Source of the DNA: Flavobacterium nitrogenifigens
GTDB taxonomy: Bacteria > Bacteroidota > Bacteroidia > Flavobacteriales > Flavobacteriaceae
Assembly: GCF_003254565.1 (NCBI RefSeq)
Contig: NZ_QJRI01000177.1
Span: forward strand, 62,001-126,000
DNA length: 64,000 nucleotides
Reading direction: 5' to 3'
In this document: in pieces, positions 14,918 to 23,603 of the stretch
Layout: every line of letters begins with the position of its first letter
How positions within the stretch are numbered: position 1 is the first letter of the stretch
Position numbers and translations under genes: made by a program
The notes under the pieces: model-generated
Database searches by the model: none
Told to the model about the DNA's origin: nothing
Seen by the model: only the letters and a program-made list of their open reading frames with translations

Positions 14918-17083
14918 TTAAAGATTCTTCAATTGATTCTCATTCTTATTCTGGCTGATGGTCCAAAAGAAACCTATAAAAAAGAATCTGTCTGCTGTTG
15001 GCACTACGGCTTGTCTTTGATAAACACCGCTTGCGTCTGGTGTTTTGGCGTAATCATATCCGAAGATATTTTGCGTTCCTAAAACATTTGAAACAGAGAA
15101 ATAAAGGATTTTTTGTGTTGTTAATAAATAAGCCCAGCTAAAACTCAAACTATTGTATGATTTTGTTTTTCCATTCATAAACTGCGTTTGATTCGGATCG
15201 TTGTACGGACGTCCTGAACTAAAGCTGTTTGTTAAACTCGCCTGAGATTTCCAGTCTGTAATAAAATATTTTGCTACAACAGATAAGTTATGATTGGCAA
15301 TAAAACTTGGAGTTGCCATGTTTGGAAAATTTTTATACTGTCTTTCTGAATCGATATAAGAATATGAAATCCAATATTCTAAGTTTTTATACAAATTGCT
15401 GTCTCTCCAAAATAAATCGAATCCTTTTGCGTAACCAGATCCATTGTTGTTGAAAACCGAATTGTATTGAATATCTCTCGTATCGTATTGCACCAAATTA
15501 CTGTAATCTTTGTAATAAGCCTCTGCTCTAAGTGTTTGACCTATTCTTGTAAACGTATAATTGAAAATATAATGTCTTGCTTTCTCACTTTCAAACTGAT
15601 GGTATTTAGAAAATTTAATATAATCTACAACGGGTGTTTGAGAATAATCTCCGTAAGCAAACGAAAACTGACTGTTTTTTGAAGCTTTATAACCTAATGA
15701 AGCTCTTGGCACAATATTGTTTTCGTTTAATAAACTATTGTTTGAATATCTCAAACCAACTTTCAATGCTAATTTTTTAGAAAATAAAAGATCTCCTTCA
15801 GTATACGCTGCAAAAATGTTCGAATCGTAACCATTTGTAACATTAAGTGAAATATTATCGGCTACGTTTTCATCGTATTTGGTAATGAAATAATCGCTTC
15901 CGAAAGACAACTTAAAAAAGTTTGAAAATTTCTTGCTTAATTTCAGCTTCAGCTGTGCTGCATTTTCCTGACTATCAATTCCTGTAATATCATATTTCAG
16001 TTTATTTTTACTGTAACCGTAACTCACTCCAGAAGTAATTTGCCAACCTGTCCCGAAACTTCCTTTATAAGATGAATTCAAATAGAAGTTATTGTTGTTC
16101 ATATCTGTTCGAATCGGATTCTCGAAATTGACATTTTTCTGATTCAAATCAAATTTTTCAGAATCAAAAGAAGCATACAACTTAAATATTCCGTTTGTGA
16201 AGTTGTATCTATAAACTGTCTCTCCACCAAGTGACTGATAAGGGTTATTCCAATCTACATTCTGTGGAATAACAGCCTGATATGGAGCCAAATTAATATA
16301 AGCCATATTTACGCTCAAAGAACTTTTTTTGAATTTCTGCGTATTTCCTAAACTCAAACCAACCGTCATAAGCCCAATATCTGTTTTATCATGATCCTCT
16401 TCGTCTTGTGTATTTAGAAGCAAAACACTCGACAAGGCTTCACCATATTCTGCAGAATAACCACCTGTAGAAAATGCGATTCCGCTAAACAAAAAAGGAG
16501 AAAAACGGCTTCTTGTTGGTAAGTTATTTGTCGTTGCACCATAAGGCTGTGCTACACGAATTCCGTCAACAAAAGTCTGTGTTTCGCTTGCTTCTCCTCC
16601 ACGTACAAACAAACGTCCATCTTCGCCTACGGTTTGTGTTCCTGGTAAAGTCTGCAAAGCTGCCACAATATTTCCTGCAGAACCTGCCGTAGTTACAATA
16701 TCTAGCGGTTTCAAAACAGAAACTCTAGATTTCTCTCCAGATTCCATAGTTCCAGCTGTAATAATAACGGCATCCAAATTATTAATATTCTCTGTTAATT
16801 TTACCGTTTGATTTTTATAATTAGTAACATCTATTTCTTGCTTATAAGTTTCGAAAAGTAAAAAGCTTATCACTAAAAATTTATTTCCAGTTTCAGTAGT
16901 TTCAAAAGAAAATTCTCCTGTTTCAGAACTTGTTGCTCCATCGTAAGTTCCATCAATATAAATATTAGCGCCAGCTACAGGTTTTCCTTTTGGGTCTACT
17001 ACTTTTCCAGAAATCGTATTTTGAGCAAAAATTAAAACTGTAAAAAATAAAAAGCTTATTGTAAAAAATAATTTGGTTTTCAT
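14918..17083 (-). CDS. TonB-dependent receptor with CarboxypepD-like N-terminal domain
   Basis: The protein is 721 aa with a signal peptide ending in FAQ, a carboxypeptidase-D regulatory-like domain (NTISGKVVDPKGKPVAGANIYIDG, about 22-100), a plug domain (LQTLPGTQTVGEDGRLFVRGG, then TFVDGIRVAQPYG) and a barrel of about 22 strands. It is shorter than SusC proteins and has no SusD beside it, so it resembles siderophore or small-molecule receptors more than glycan importers. Substrate is unknown. A TACATTTG element (17107-17114, minus strand) about 24 nt upstream of the start could be its -7 promoter. Confidence 0.9.
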   Translation of the reverse strand: MKTKLFFTISFLFFTVLIFAQNTISGKVVDPKGKPVAGANIYIDGTYDGATSSETGEFSFETTETGNKFLVISFLLFETYKQEIDVTNYKNQTVKLTENINNLDAVIITAGTMESGEKSRVSVLKPLDIVTTAGSAGNIVAALQTLPGTQTVGEDGRLFVRGGEASETQTFVDGIRVAQPYGATTNNLPTRSRFSPFLFSGIAFSTGGYSAEYGEALSSVLLLNTQDEEDHDKTDIGLMTVGLSLGNTQKFKKSSLSVNMAYINLAPYQAVIPQNVDWNNPYQSLGGETVYRYNFTNGIFKLYASFDSEKFDLNQKNVNFENPIRTDMNNNNFYLNSSYKGSFGTGWQITSGVSYGYSKNKLKYDITGIDSQENAAQLKLKLSKKFSNFFKLSFGSDYFITKYDENVADNISLNVTNGYDSNIFAAYTEGDLLFSKKLALKVGLRYSNNSLLNENNIVPRASLGYKASKNSQFSFAYGDYSQTPVVDYIKFSKYHQFESEKARHYIFNYTFTRIGQTLRAEAYYKDYSNLVQYDTRDIQYNSVFNNNGSGYAKGFDLFWRDSNLYKNLEYWISYSYIDSERQYKNFPNMATPSFIANHNLSVVAKYFITDWKSQASLTNSFSSGRPYNDPNQTQFMNGKTKSYNSLSFSWAYLLTTQKILYFSVSNVLGTQNIFGYDYAKTPDASGVYQRQAVVPTADRFFFIGFFWTISQNKNENQLKNL

Positions 17084-17106
17084 GTCATCTTTGGTTTTTG
17101 ATGAAG

Positions 17107-17114
17107 CAAATGTA
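17107..17114 (-). promoter_or_regulatory. -7 promoter element for the TonB-dependent receptor
   Basis: On the minus strand the sequence is TACATTTG, matching TAnnTTTG, 24 nt from the ATG. No clear -33 element was found. Confidence 0.4.
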
Positions 17115-17226
17115 TTTTAACAATTCATGTTAAAAAATATATAATAACCCAATTGTAGATTTTCGAGGATGAGTTGTAAAATACTAATTTGTATCTTAGC
17201 TAACGTGTTTCTAAAAACTATTAACT

Positions 17227-17685
17227 ATGTCAGAAAGTAAAAGAGTTTCGAATTTGTATCAATCCATTTATAATGGAAATCCATGGCTTGAAGTGACCTT
17301 AGCAGATACTTTAAAAGATGTAACTGCAGCTCAGGCTTATAAAAAAATCAACCCTAATTTAAACACGATTTGGGAAATTGTCAATCACCTAATACAATGG
17401 AGAAGAAACATCTTAAAGCGTGTTCAAGGAGAAATAATTACAACACCCGATCATAATTATTTTGTGCCCATTTTAGATTCATCTGAACCCGCTTGGGAAC
17501 AATCACTGCAAAGTCTGGCAAAATCTCAAGAATTATGGAGTGCTTGTCTGAGTGATTTTAATGATGAAGATTTCGAGAAAATAGATCTAAACAATAACCA
17601 TAATTTTTATGAAGATATTCACGGAATCATTCAGCATGACGTGTATCATTTGGGACAAATTGTTATTTTGAAAAAACTGCTTTAA
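17227..17685 (+). CDS. DinB-like (four-helix) metal-binding protein
   Basis: The protein is 152 aa. It follows the DinB/YfiT pattern: IWEIVNHLIQWRRNIL in helix 2 and HGIIQHDVYHLGQIVILKK at the end provide the three histidines of the metal site (NHLIQW, and H-x-x-x-H in QHDVYH). Bacterial DinB-family proteins are metal-dependent thiol transferases or of unknown role; the substrate here cannot be named. It opens a run of five closely spaced genes. Confidence 0.85.
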   Translation: MSESKRVSNLYQSIYNGNPWLEVTLADTLKDVTAAQAYKKINPNLNTIWEIVNHLIQWRRNILKRVQGEIITTPDHNYFVPILDSSEPAWEQSLQSLAKSQELWSACLSDFNDEDFEKIDLNNNHNFYEDIHGIIQHDVYHLGQIVILKKLL

Positions 17686-17697
17686 AAATTCATAATC

Positions 17698-18156
17698 ATG
17701 AAAAAGCCACTTTTAGTTTTTGTTTTTTTAGTAATGAGTGCAATCGGCTTTTCACAAGAAACCGAAGTGAAATATGATGAAGCTCTAGCGAAATCTCTCC
17801 ATGCCGACGAATACGGAATGAAAAAATATGTTTTCTGTCTTTTAAAATCTGGAAGTAATACAACCGCTTCTAAAGAAGAAACCAAAAAACTTTTTGCAGG
17901 TCATATGGAAAATATTGGAAAACTGGCCAAAGAAGGAAAACTGGCTGTTGCTGGACCTTTTATGAAAAATGATCGAAATTATCGTGGCATTTATATTTTT
18001 AATGTAGAAACGATTGAAGAAGCCAAAGCTCTTGTTGCCACCGATCCGGCAATAAAAGCCAATTTACTCGAAGCCGAATTAACGCCTTGGTATTGCTCTG
18101 CCGCTTTGCAGGAAATTCCGAAAATGCATGAAAAAATTGCCAAGACGAAAATGTAA
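17698..18156 (+). CDS. Exported YciI-like (YCII) domain protein
   Basis: The protein is 152 aa with a signal peptide (MKKPLLVFVFLVMSAIGFSQ). Residues about 40-140 form a ferredoxin-like YCII domain: YVFCLLKSG, HMENIGKLAKEGKLAVAGPF, YRGIYIFNVETIEEAKALV and DPAIKANLLEAELTPWY. The His in the HMENIG segment is the conserved family His. YciI-type proteins in the cytoplasm are small hydrolases or dehalogenase-like proteins; an exported form is less usual. It starts 12 nt after the DinB-like gene. Confidence 0.85.
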   Translation: MKKPLLVFVFLVMSAIGFSQETEVKYDEALAKSLHADEYGMKKYVFCLLKSGSNTTASKEETKKLFAGHMENIGKLAKEGKLAVAGPFMKNDRNYRGIYIFNVETIEEAKALVATDPAIKANLLEAELTPWYCSAALQEIPKMHEKIAKTKM

Positions 18157-18175
18157 AATATTTCACTCTTGTTTT

Positions 18176-19663
18176 ATGGATAAATTAATTTTAAGAATTT
18201 CATTTTTTACAATCTACCTTCTTATAGCATCTTCATCTGGAAATTGCTATGGAAAAAGCATCTATATCGAATCTGAAATTTCTGCAAAAACAAGTCAAAT
18301 TGTAAAAAAAATAGAAAATATTAATGTTTTAATGGGTTCTGCGGTTTTTGCTTCTGGAACAAGGCCAAAACAATATGATAACTTTGAAGAGTTAAAAAAA
18401 AGCGCTTCTCAAGAGGAATTAAAAATACTTACTAAACATATAAATGGAGTAGTAAGGTGCTATTCCTTCTGGGCATTATTACATTATCCTGAAACCGATT
18501 TATTTTCGATAGTAAAAGAACATTTAAATGACGATACAATTGTTCTAACACAATTTGGATGCGAATCATCAGAACAAAAAGTTGGAGATTTTTTCATCAA
18601 TCTTGTTACACCAGATTATGTATATGATGAAATCAAAAAGTTAAACGAAAAGGAATTTAAAATTATTGACAGTCTTCTAGTTTACAAAGAGAATAATCTT
18701 GATTCAAGGTTTAGAGCTATTGAAACTGCAGAAATAACTAAAGAATTATATCCAAAAGTTAGAGAATTGGTAACTAAATATAATAACCAAATTGCTTTAG
18801 TAACTCTTGCAAAATATAAAAATGAAAATGATATTGAACTCATTTTAAATAATAAGGATAATAATTATGGAAATTTTTACACCTATAAAGCAATACAAAA
18901 TTTTCCAGATTTAAGATTTCAACAATTCTTAGAGAACAATCTTAATTCTACCTTCAACGATACTCATTATGATAACGAATGGAGAGAATTATATATCGCA
19001 ATTGCAACTTACAAAAATCAAAAAGCATTAGAATTATTGAGTTATCCATTCACGAAAGTTAAACATCCAAACATAAAAAAATATCATATAAACTTTGTTT
19101 ATGATGCAATCCTATTGAACAAATTCAATCTTTATGATAATTTACTATGGAAAATTTGGGAAGAAGAAAATGTTCTTACGCTTAATGGTTTCAAATATCT
19201 TTTGAAAATTGATCCATTAAGAACTTACCAATTAAGTAAAAAAATGTTAATCCCAAATTATGTCCTTGAGAATCAAATATCACTTTCTGTAATTAGTAAT
19301 GACAATATATTTGGAGAAAACTTAGATGAAACAATCTTAAATTTCATTTTAATAAATGATAAAAATCAAGCTTATGAGATAATTACACGTAAAATTTTAG
19401 AAGCTAAGGTTATTGAGTTTGAAATGTATTGTAATAAAGTTCTTGAACTTAAAGATTCTTATTTTGTCGAGCCCCTTTTTAAAAGGTTAAAAGTTGAAGA
19501 CAATGCACATGTATATACACAAATTGTCATGACGTTAATTTCATTCAAAGATGAATCTATCAATAAAAGAATGCTAGAAACAAGAAAACAGAACAGAAAC
19601 ATGAATAAAAATTGGGGAAGCGATTATCTAGATAAAATTCTCAAAAAGAACAATATCCAATAA
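18176..19663 (+). CDS. Exported alpha-helical protein of unknown function
   Basis: The protein is 495 aa from ATG 18176 (MDKLILRISFF); an in-frame ATG at 18128 would overlap the YciI gene and hide the signal peptide, so it is not preferred. After the signal peptide the sequence is almost all helical and looks like irregular HEAT-type repeats (for example KELYPKVRELVTKYNNQIALVTLAKYKNEND). I recognise no catalytic motif. Its DNA is visibly more AT-rich than its neighbours, a possible sign of transfer. Its stop codon overlaps the next start (TAATG). Confidence 0.7.
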   Translation: MDKLILRISFFTIYLLIASSSGNCYGKSIYIESEISAKTSQIVKKIENINVLMGSAVFASGTRPKQYDNFEELKKSASQEELKILTKHINGVVRCYSFWALLHYPETDLFSIVKEHLNDDTIVLTQFGCESSEQKVGDFFINLVTPDYVYDEIKKLNEKEFKIIDSLLVYKENNLDSRFRAIETAEITKELYPKVRELVTKYNNQIALVTLAKYKNENDIELILNNKDNNYGNFYTYKAIQNFPDLRFQQFLENNLNSTFNDTHYDNEWRELYIAIATYKNQKALELLSYPFTKVKHPNIKKYHINFVYDAILLNKFNLYDNLLWKIWEEENVLTLNGFKYLLKIDPLRTYQLSKKMLIPNYVLENQISLSVISNDNIFGENLDETILNFILINDKNQAYEIITRKILEAKVIEFEMYCNKVLELKDSYFVEPLFKRLKVEDNAHVYTQIVMTLISFKDESINKRMLETRKQNRNMNKNWGSDYLDKILKKNNIQ

Positions 19664-20238
19664 TGAAAACAGAAAAAGAAAAAATGATCTCTGGCGAATA
19701 TTACAACGCCTTTGATCCTGAATTATTAAAGGGTCGCCGAGCGGCAAAAAACCTTTTACACAGCTTAAATGTAAAAGAATATAGAGTTACCAAAAAAGCA
19801 AAAGAAATTTTGGCAACACTTATTCCGAATGCCGGTGCAGGTTTATATATTGAACCTCCTTTTCATTGTGATTATGGGTACAACATTTTTGCTGGCGAAA
19901 ACGTTTATTTTAATGTGAACTGTGTAGTTTTGGATTGTGCGCCCGTAACAATCGGATCAAATGTATTTATTGCACCGAATGTTCAGATTTATACCGCTTC
20001 TCATCCGCTTGACGCTGAACTAAGAAAAACATTAGAAAATGCGTATCCTGTTACAATTGGAGACGATTGCTGGATTGGCGGAAATTCTGTTATCTGCCCT
20101 GGCGTAACAATAGGAAAAGGATGTGTTATTGGTGCTGGATCTGTGGTTACAAAAGATATTCCAGACAATTCGCTTGCTGTTGGAAATCCAGCAAAAGTTA
20201 TTCGAAAATTAAATCAAGAATCTGAATCAAAAAAATAA
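19663..20238 (+). CDS. maa: Maltose O-acetyltransferase-type hexapeptide acetyltransferase
   Basis: The protein is 191 aa. The N-terminal Mac domain (EKMISGEYYNAFDPELLKGRRAAKNLLHSLN) is followed by a left-handed beta-helix with hexapeptide repeats (VTIGSNVFIAPNVQI, VTIGDDCWIGGNSVI, VTIGKGCVIGAGSVV). H114 in YTASHPLD is the catalytic His of the family. It should acetylate sugars using acetyl-CoA. The TAATG overlaps at both ends couple it to the genes on either side. Confidence 0.92.
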   Translation: MKTEKEKMISGEYYNAFDPELLKGRRAAKNLLHSLNVKEYRVTKKAKEILATLIPNAGAGLYIEPPFHCDYGYNIFAGENVYFNVNCVVLDCAPVTIGSNVFIAPNVQIYTASHPLDAELRKTLENAYPVTIGDDCWIGGNSVICPGVTIGKGCVIGAGSVVTKDIPDNSLAVGNPAKVIRKLNQESESKK

Positions 20239-20627
20239 TGCTTACCCTTAATAAAGTCCATCATATTGCCATCTTATGTTCCGATTACGAAAAATCGAAA
20301 TATTTCTACACTCAGATTTTAGGTTTAACCATAATTAGAGAAATCTATCGTGAAGAACGCCAGTCGTATAAATTGGATTTAGCTTTGAATGGCTCTTATG
20401 TTGTCGAATTATTTTCATTTCCAAATCCGCCGCAAAGACCTTCTAGACCCGAAGCGGTCGGTTTAAGACATTTGGCTTTTGAAGTCATTAATCTGGAAGA
20501 AACGATTGCTTTTTTAAATTCAAAAAATATAGAATCAGAACCTATAAGAATTGATGAAACGACCGAAAAACGTTTCACTTTTATTGCCGATCCGGATTTG
20601 TTGCCAATTGAGTTTTACGAGAGATAA
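20238..20627 (+). CDS. VOC (glyoxalase/bleomycin resistance) family protein, YaeR-like
   Basis: The protein is 129 aa with two beta-alpha-beta-beta-beta modules. KVHHIAILCSDYEKSKYFYTQILGL opens the first and VGLRHLAFEVINLEETIAFL the second; H8, E58, H77 and E127 are candidate metal ligands, as in glyoxalase I-like proteins. The pattern fits the SMU1112c/YaeR branch, whose substrate is unknown. It is the last gene of the coupled run starting with the DinB-like gene; a repeat hairpin follows. Confidence 0.88.
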   Translation: MLTLNKVHHIAILCSDYEKSKYFYTQILGLTIIREIYREERQSYKLDLALNGSYVVELFSFPNPPQRPSRPEAVGLRHLAFEVINLEETIAFLNSKNIESEPIRIDETTEKRFTFIADPDLLPIEFYER

Positions 20628-20645
20628 ATTAAGTTATTTTTTAAT

Positions 20646-20710
20646 CTCGCAAAGTCGCAGAGTCGCAAAGTTTTTTAAGTAAATTCTTTGCGACTCTGCG
20701 ACTTTGCGAG
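20646..20710. repeat. Perfect 25-bp inverted repeat (family C hairpin)
   Basis: The arms at 20646-20670 and 20686-20710 are perfectly complementary (begin CTCGCAAAGTCGCAGAG, end GACTTTGCGAG) with a 15-nt loop. It may also terminate transcription. It is of the same CGCAAAG style as the repeat at 4913-5045. Confidence 0.85.
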
Positions 20711-20818
20711 CAATTTCTCTTCATTTTGCCAAGTAAAACACATGACAGAATTTTCCTGTTTATATTCATTTTAACACACTAAAATGAAGATTTCCTAGAA
20801 AAAACCGAATTTGATGCT

Positions 20819-20826
20819 TAATTTTG
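20819..20826 (+). promoter_or_regulatory. -7 promoter element for the ClC gene
   Basis: TAATTTTG fits TAnnTTTG and lies 40 nt before the ATG at 20866. No clear -33 element. Confidence 0.45.
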
Positions 20827-20865
20827 TAATCCGCAGAAAAAAAATGCGGAATTCTCAAACTTATA

Positions 20866-22149
20866 ATGATGAACAAAAGGGCGCAAATCAAAAAAAATCA
20901 TCAATTAATCAAATTTCGAAAATTAGTTATTGTTTCTATCTTAATTGGCTTCCTTTCTGCCTTTCTCGGAATTTCACTAAAAAAAATAACCGAATATTAC
21001 GAAGAAATCTTCTTTCACGAAGTTTCGGTTCATCCCATATTTTATATCATATTTCCAGTTTTCGGTTTGTCGGTAATTTATTTCTTAAGACAATATCTTT
21101 TTAAGAAAAAAGAAAATAAAGGGATCAAAGAAGTTTTTGAAAGCACTGCATCAAAATCTAAAAATCTGCCATCTTATAAAATCCCATCACATTTCATAAA
21201 CGGATTACTAACTGTTATTTTCGGAGGTTCTACAGGAATCGAAGTTTCAACTGTTGTCGCTACAGCAACTATTGGTTCTGTTGCTCACGAAAAAGAAAAT
21301 GTTTTCCGTCAATACAAAACAGAACTAATCTGTGCGGGAGTAGCTGCAGGTGTTACTGCGCTTTTCAGCAGTCCGATTGCGGGAGTTTTATTTGCTTTCG
21401 AAGTAATTTCTAGAAAAGTAACGCGAGCATTTATCATTTCAAATTTAATTGCCGTTTCTATCGCATTTGGTTTGTTGACCATTTTAAAAGAAGAGCCATT
21501 ATTTGCAGTTTCAATTACAACATGGAATTTAAAAGCGATTCCGTATTTTATTCTTTTAGGAATTTTAGCCGGAATGAATTCGGTTTATCTGACACGCTGC
21601 GTTTTATTCTTTAAATCTCAATTTGGAAAAATCGATACGCATTATTACAAAATCATTCTAGGATCTGCTGTTTTAAGCCTTTCGTTATTCTTTTTTCCGC
21701 AATTGTACGGAGAAGGCTATCATGCCATTAAAGGAATTTTCGGAAATGTGCATCAAGCTCAATTGACCATTACTTTAGCACTGACTTTCATCGGAATTTT
21801 AATTTTAAAACCAATTGTAACTTCAATTACGTTGGCTTCTGGCGGTGACGGCGGTGTTTTTGCGCCAAGTTTATTCATCGGAGCATTTTTAGGATTGTTG
21901 CTAGCTTCTATCTTAAACAGCTTTTTTCATGTAAATGTAATTCCGGTTAACTTTATGATTATCGGAATGGCGGCGGTTCTAAGTGCCAGCATTCACGCCC
22001 CTTTTACAGCAATATTTTTAGTTTGCGGATTAACAAATGATTATACTTTGTTTTTCCCAATTCTTGTAGTTTGTTTAATATCAAAATACACTGCAAAAAC
22101 CATTTATCCGTATACTGTATACAGTTATTCCCCAAGCCTAATTAAATAA
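20866..22149 (+). CDS. ClC-family chloride channel/transporter
   Basis: The protein is 427 aa with 10-12 membrane segments of the ClC fold. The segment FGGSTGIEVSTVVATATIGS aligns with the canonical GxEGP region: the gating Glu is kept (GIEVS) but the following Gly-Pro is Val-Ser. GGDGGVFAPSLFIGAFLG is the later GxFxP filter region. The first selectivity motif GSGIP is not recognisable. No cytoplasmic CBS domains are present. It probably conducts or exchanges anions, but selectivity may differ from well-studied members. The ATG at 20866 could also be read at 20869 (MNKRAQ). Confidence 0.9.
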   Translation: MMNKRAQIKKNHQLIKFRKLVIVSILIGFLSAFLGISLKKITEYYEEIFFHEVSVHPIFYIIFPVFGLSVIYFLRQYLFKKKENKGIKEVFESTASKSKNLPSYKIPSHFINGLLTVIFGGSTGIEVSTVVATATIGSVAHEKENVFRQYKTELICAGVAAGVTALFSSPIAGVLFAFEVISRKVTRAFIISNLIAVSIAFGLLTILKEEPLFAVSITTWNLKAIPYFILLGILAGMNSVYLTRCVLFFKSQFGKIDTHYYKIILGSAVLSLSLFFFPQLYGEGYHAIKGIFGNVHQAQLTITLALTFIGILILKPIVTSITLASGGDGGVFAPSLFIGAFLGLLLASILNSFFHVNVIPVNFMIIGMAAVLSASIHAPFTAIFLVCGLTNDYTLFFPILVVCLISKYTAKTIYPYTVYSYSPSLIK

Positions 22150-22248
22150 CCTCAAACCGACAAGCTACAGATTCGCAAAGCAATAAAGTCTGATAACATA
22201 CCGCAAAGCATATTTAAAAACATAACGAGCAAAATAATACCACATACT

Positions 22249-22848
22249 ATGCCCACTGAAAAAATAAAAAGAAGCTATCGCAAAACACGTTACATTCTTT
22301 ACAAAGAAACCTTAATAGACTATAAGGAACACTTTTGGTCATTTTTAGGTTCATTTATTGGAATCGGAATTTTGGCTTACGTTCAATCCATACATTTTTC
22401 TGGTCCTGATGCGGTTTATTTAATCGGTTCTTTCGGAGCTTCGAGCGTATTAGTTTACGGAATTATCCAGAGTCCATTTTCTCAGCCCCGAAATTTAGTC
22501 GGCGGACACGTAATTTCGGCTCTTGTTGGAGTTACTGTCAATAAACTGGTTCCTGATATTATGTGGATTGCCGCACCTTTAGCGGTTTCGATTGCCATTA
22601 TTTTAATGCAGATTACCAAAACACTTCATCCGCCAGGAGGAGCAACAGCTTTAATTGCAGTTATTGGAACAGAAAAAGTAAAAGCACTTGGTTATATGTA
22701 TGTTCTTTCTCCCGTTTTCACAGGAGTTATGATTTTACTTTTGACAGCCTTGGTTTTTAACAATATGACTTCAAGCAGAAGCTATCCAAGTCACAGCACT
22801 TATCACAAACATTATCATAAAATTAGAAAAAGACTGGCGAGAAAGTAA
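22249..22848 (+). CDS. HPP family integral membrane protein
   Basis: The protein is 199 aa with four or five transmembrane helices and the family signature LHPPGGATALIAVIG in the middle, plus IGSFGASSVLVYG and SQPRNLVGGHVISALVG. HPP proteins are membrane proteins, some linked to nitrite transport in plants and cyanobacteria; the bacterial role is not settled. It begins 99 nt after the ClC gene on the same strand, with no feature seen in the gap. Confidence 0.88.
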   Translation: MPTEKIKRSYRKTRYILYKETLIDYKEHFWSFLGSFIGIGILAYVQSIHFSGPDAVYLIGSFGASSVLVYGIIQSPFSQPRNLVGGHVISALVGVTVNKLVPDIMWIAAPLAVSIAIILMQITKTLHPPGGATALIAVIGTEKVKALGYMYVLSPVFTGVMILLLTALVFNNMTSSRSYPSHSTYHKHYHKIRKRLARK

Positions 22849-22860
22849 TTTTCTTTCTTC

Positions 22861-22939
22861 TCCTGCAAGGTTTTCAAAACCTTGTAGGTATAAACTTCAG
22901 CATTAATAAGACCTACGAGGTTTTGAAAACCTCTCAGGA
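22861..22939. repeat. Nested palindromic repeat (AGGTTTTCAAAACCT type)
   Basis: TCCTGCAAGGTTTTCAAAAC with its partner GAGGTTTTGAAAACCTC give two local palindromes and an overall inverted repeat (TCCTG ... CAGGA). The rest of the 211-bp gap up to 23059 shows only AT-rich sequence. Confidence 0.7.
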
Positions 22940-23059
22940 TTGCAAAACAATTATAACACAGCAAATCAAAAGATTAAAATCTTTTCAACAAATCACGATT
23001 CGTAATTCGTATTTCGTATTTTATATTTTACCTTTGACCTCTCAATAAAAACAAAGATT

Positions 23060-23602
23060 ATGGTTTATAAATTTAGAGTTATTCTAGACGCCGAAGAAGA
23101 TATTTTTAGAGACATTGCTATTCTTGAGGAAGATACACTTGAGGATTTACACAATGCAATCTTCAATGCTTTTGGCTTTGACGGATCAGAAGTGGCTTCA
23201 TTTTATACTTGTGATGATACATGGAATCAAGAAGATGAAATTCCGCTTTTTGATACAGGAGATGTTCCTGGCGAAATGAGAACCATGAACGATTATCCGT
23301 TATCTAGTATTTTAGACAAAGAAAATACAAAGATTATCTACGTTTACGATTTCATCAGTATGTGGACTTTCTTAGTTGAATTGGCTGCTATAGAAGATGA
23401 AGCCGTTGGAGCAACTTACCCTGAAACTTTATTCTCTCACGGTGAAATGCCAGACGAAGCTCACGAAAAAAACTTCGAAGCCGATGACATGCACGATGAT
23501 ATCTACGGAGAATTTGAAGACGACCTAGACGAAGACGATCTTGACATGTTCGAAGGTGATGACAGCTTCGAAGATTATGGATTTGAGGAGAATTGGAACT
23601 AA
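23060..23602 (+). CDS. Plasmid pRiA4b ORF-3 family protein
   Basis: The protein is 180 aa. MVYKFRVILDAEEDIFRDIAI, then DTLEDLHNAIFNAFGFDGSEVASFYTCDDTWN and KIIYVYDFISMWTFLVEL match the pRiA4b ORF-3-like (PF07929) fold. The C-terminal 50 residues are extremely acidic (repeated Asp-Glu runs). Family members are found in plasmids, transposons and as chromosomal genes; in Bacteroidota they are mostly chromosomal with no proven function. The four-helix-bundle element begins directly after its stop codon. Confidence 0.85.
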   Translation: MVYKFRVILDAEEDIFRDIAILEEDTLEDLHNAIFNAFGFDGSEVASFYTCDDTWNQEDEIPLFDTGDVPGEMRTMNDYPLSSILDKENTKIIYVYDFISMWTFLVELAAIEDEAVGATYPETLFSHGEMPDEAHEKNFEADDMHDDIYGEFEDDLDEDDLDMFEGDDSFEDYGFEENWN

Positions 23603-23603
23603 T

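Noticed and set aside
14918..17083. SusC of a second PUL
   Set aside because: The receptor is only 721 aa, lacks a SusD partner and has no glycan-active enzyme genes beside it.
23060..23602. Plasmid or transposon remnant because of the pRiA4b ORF-3 name
   Set aside because: The name is historical; the gene is intact, has no transposase nearby and such genes are common on Bacteroidota chromosomes.
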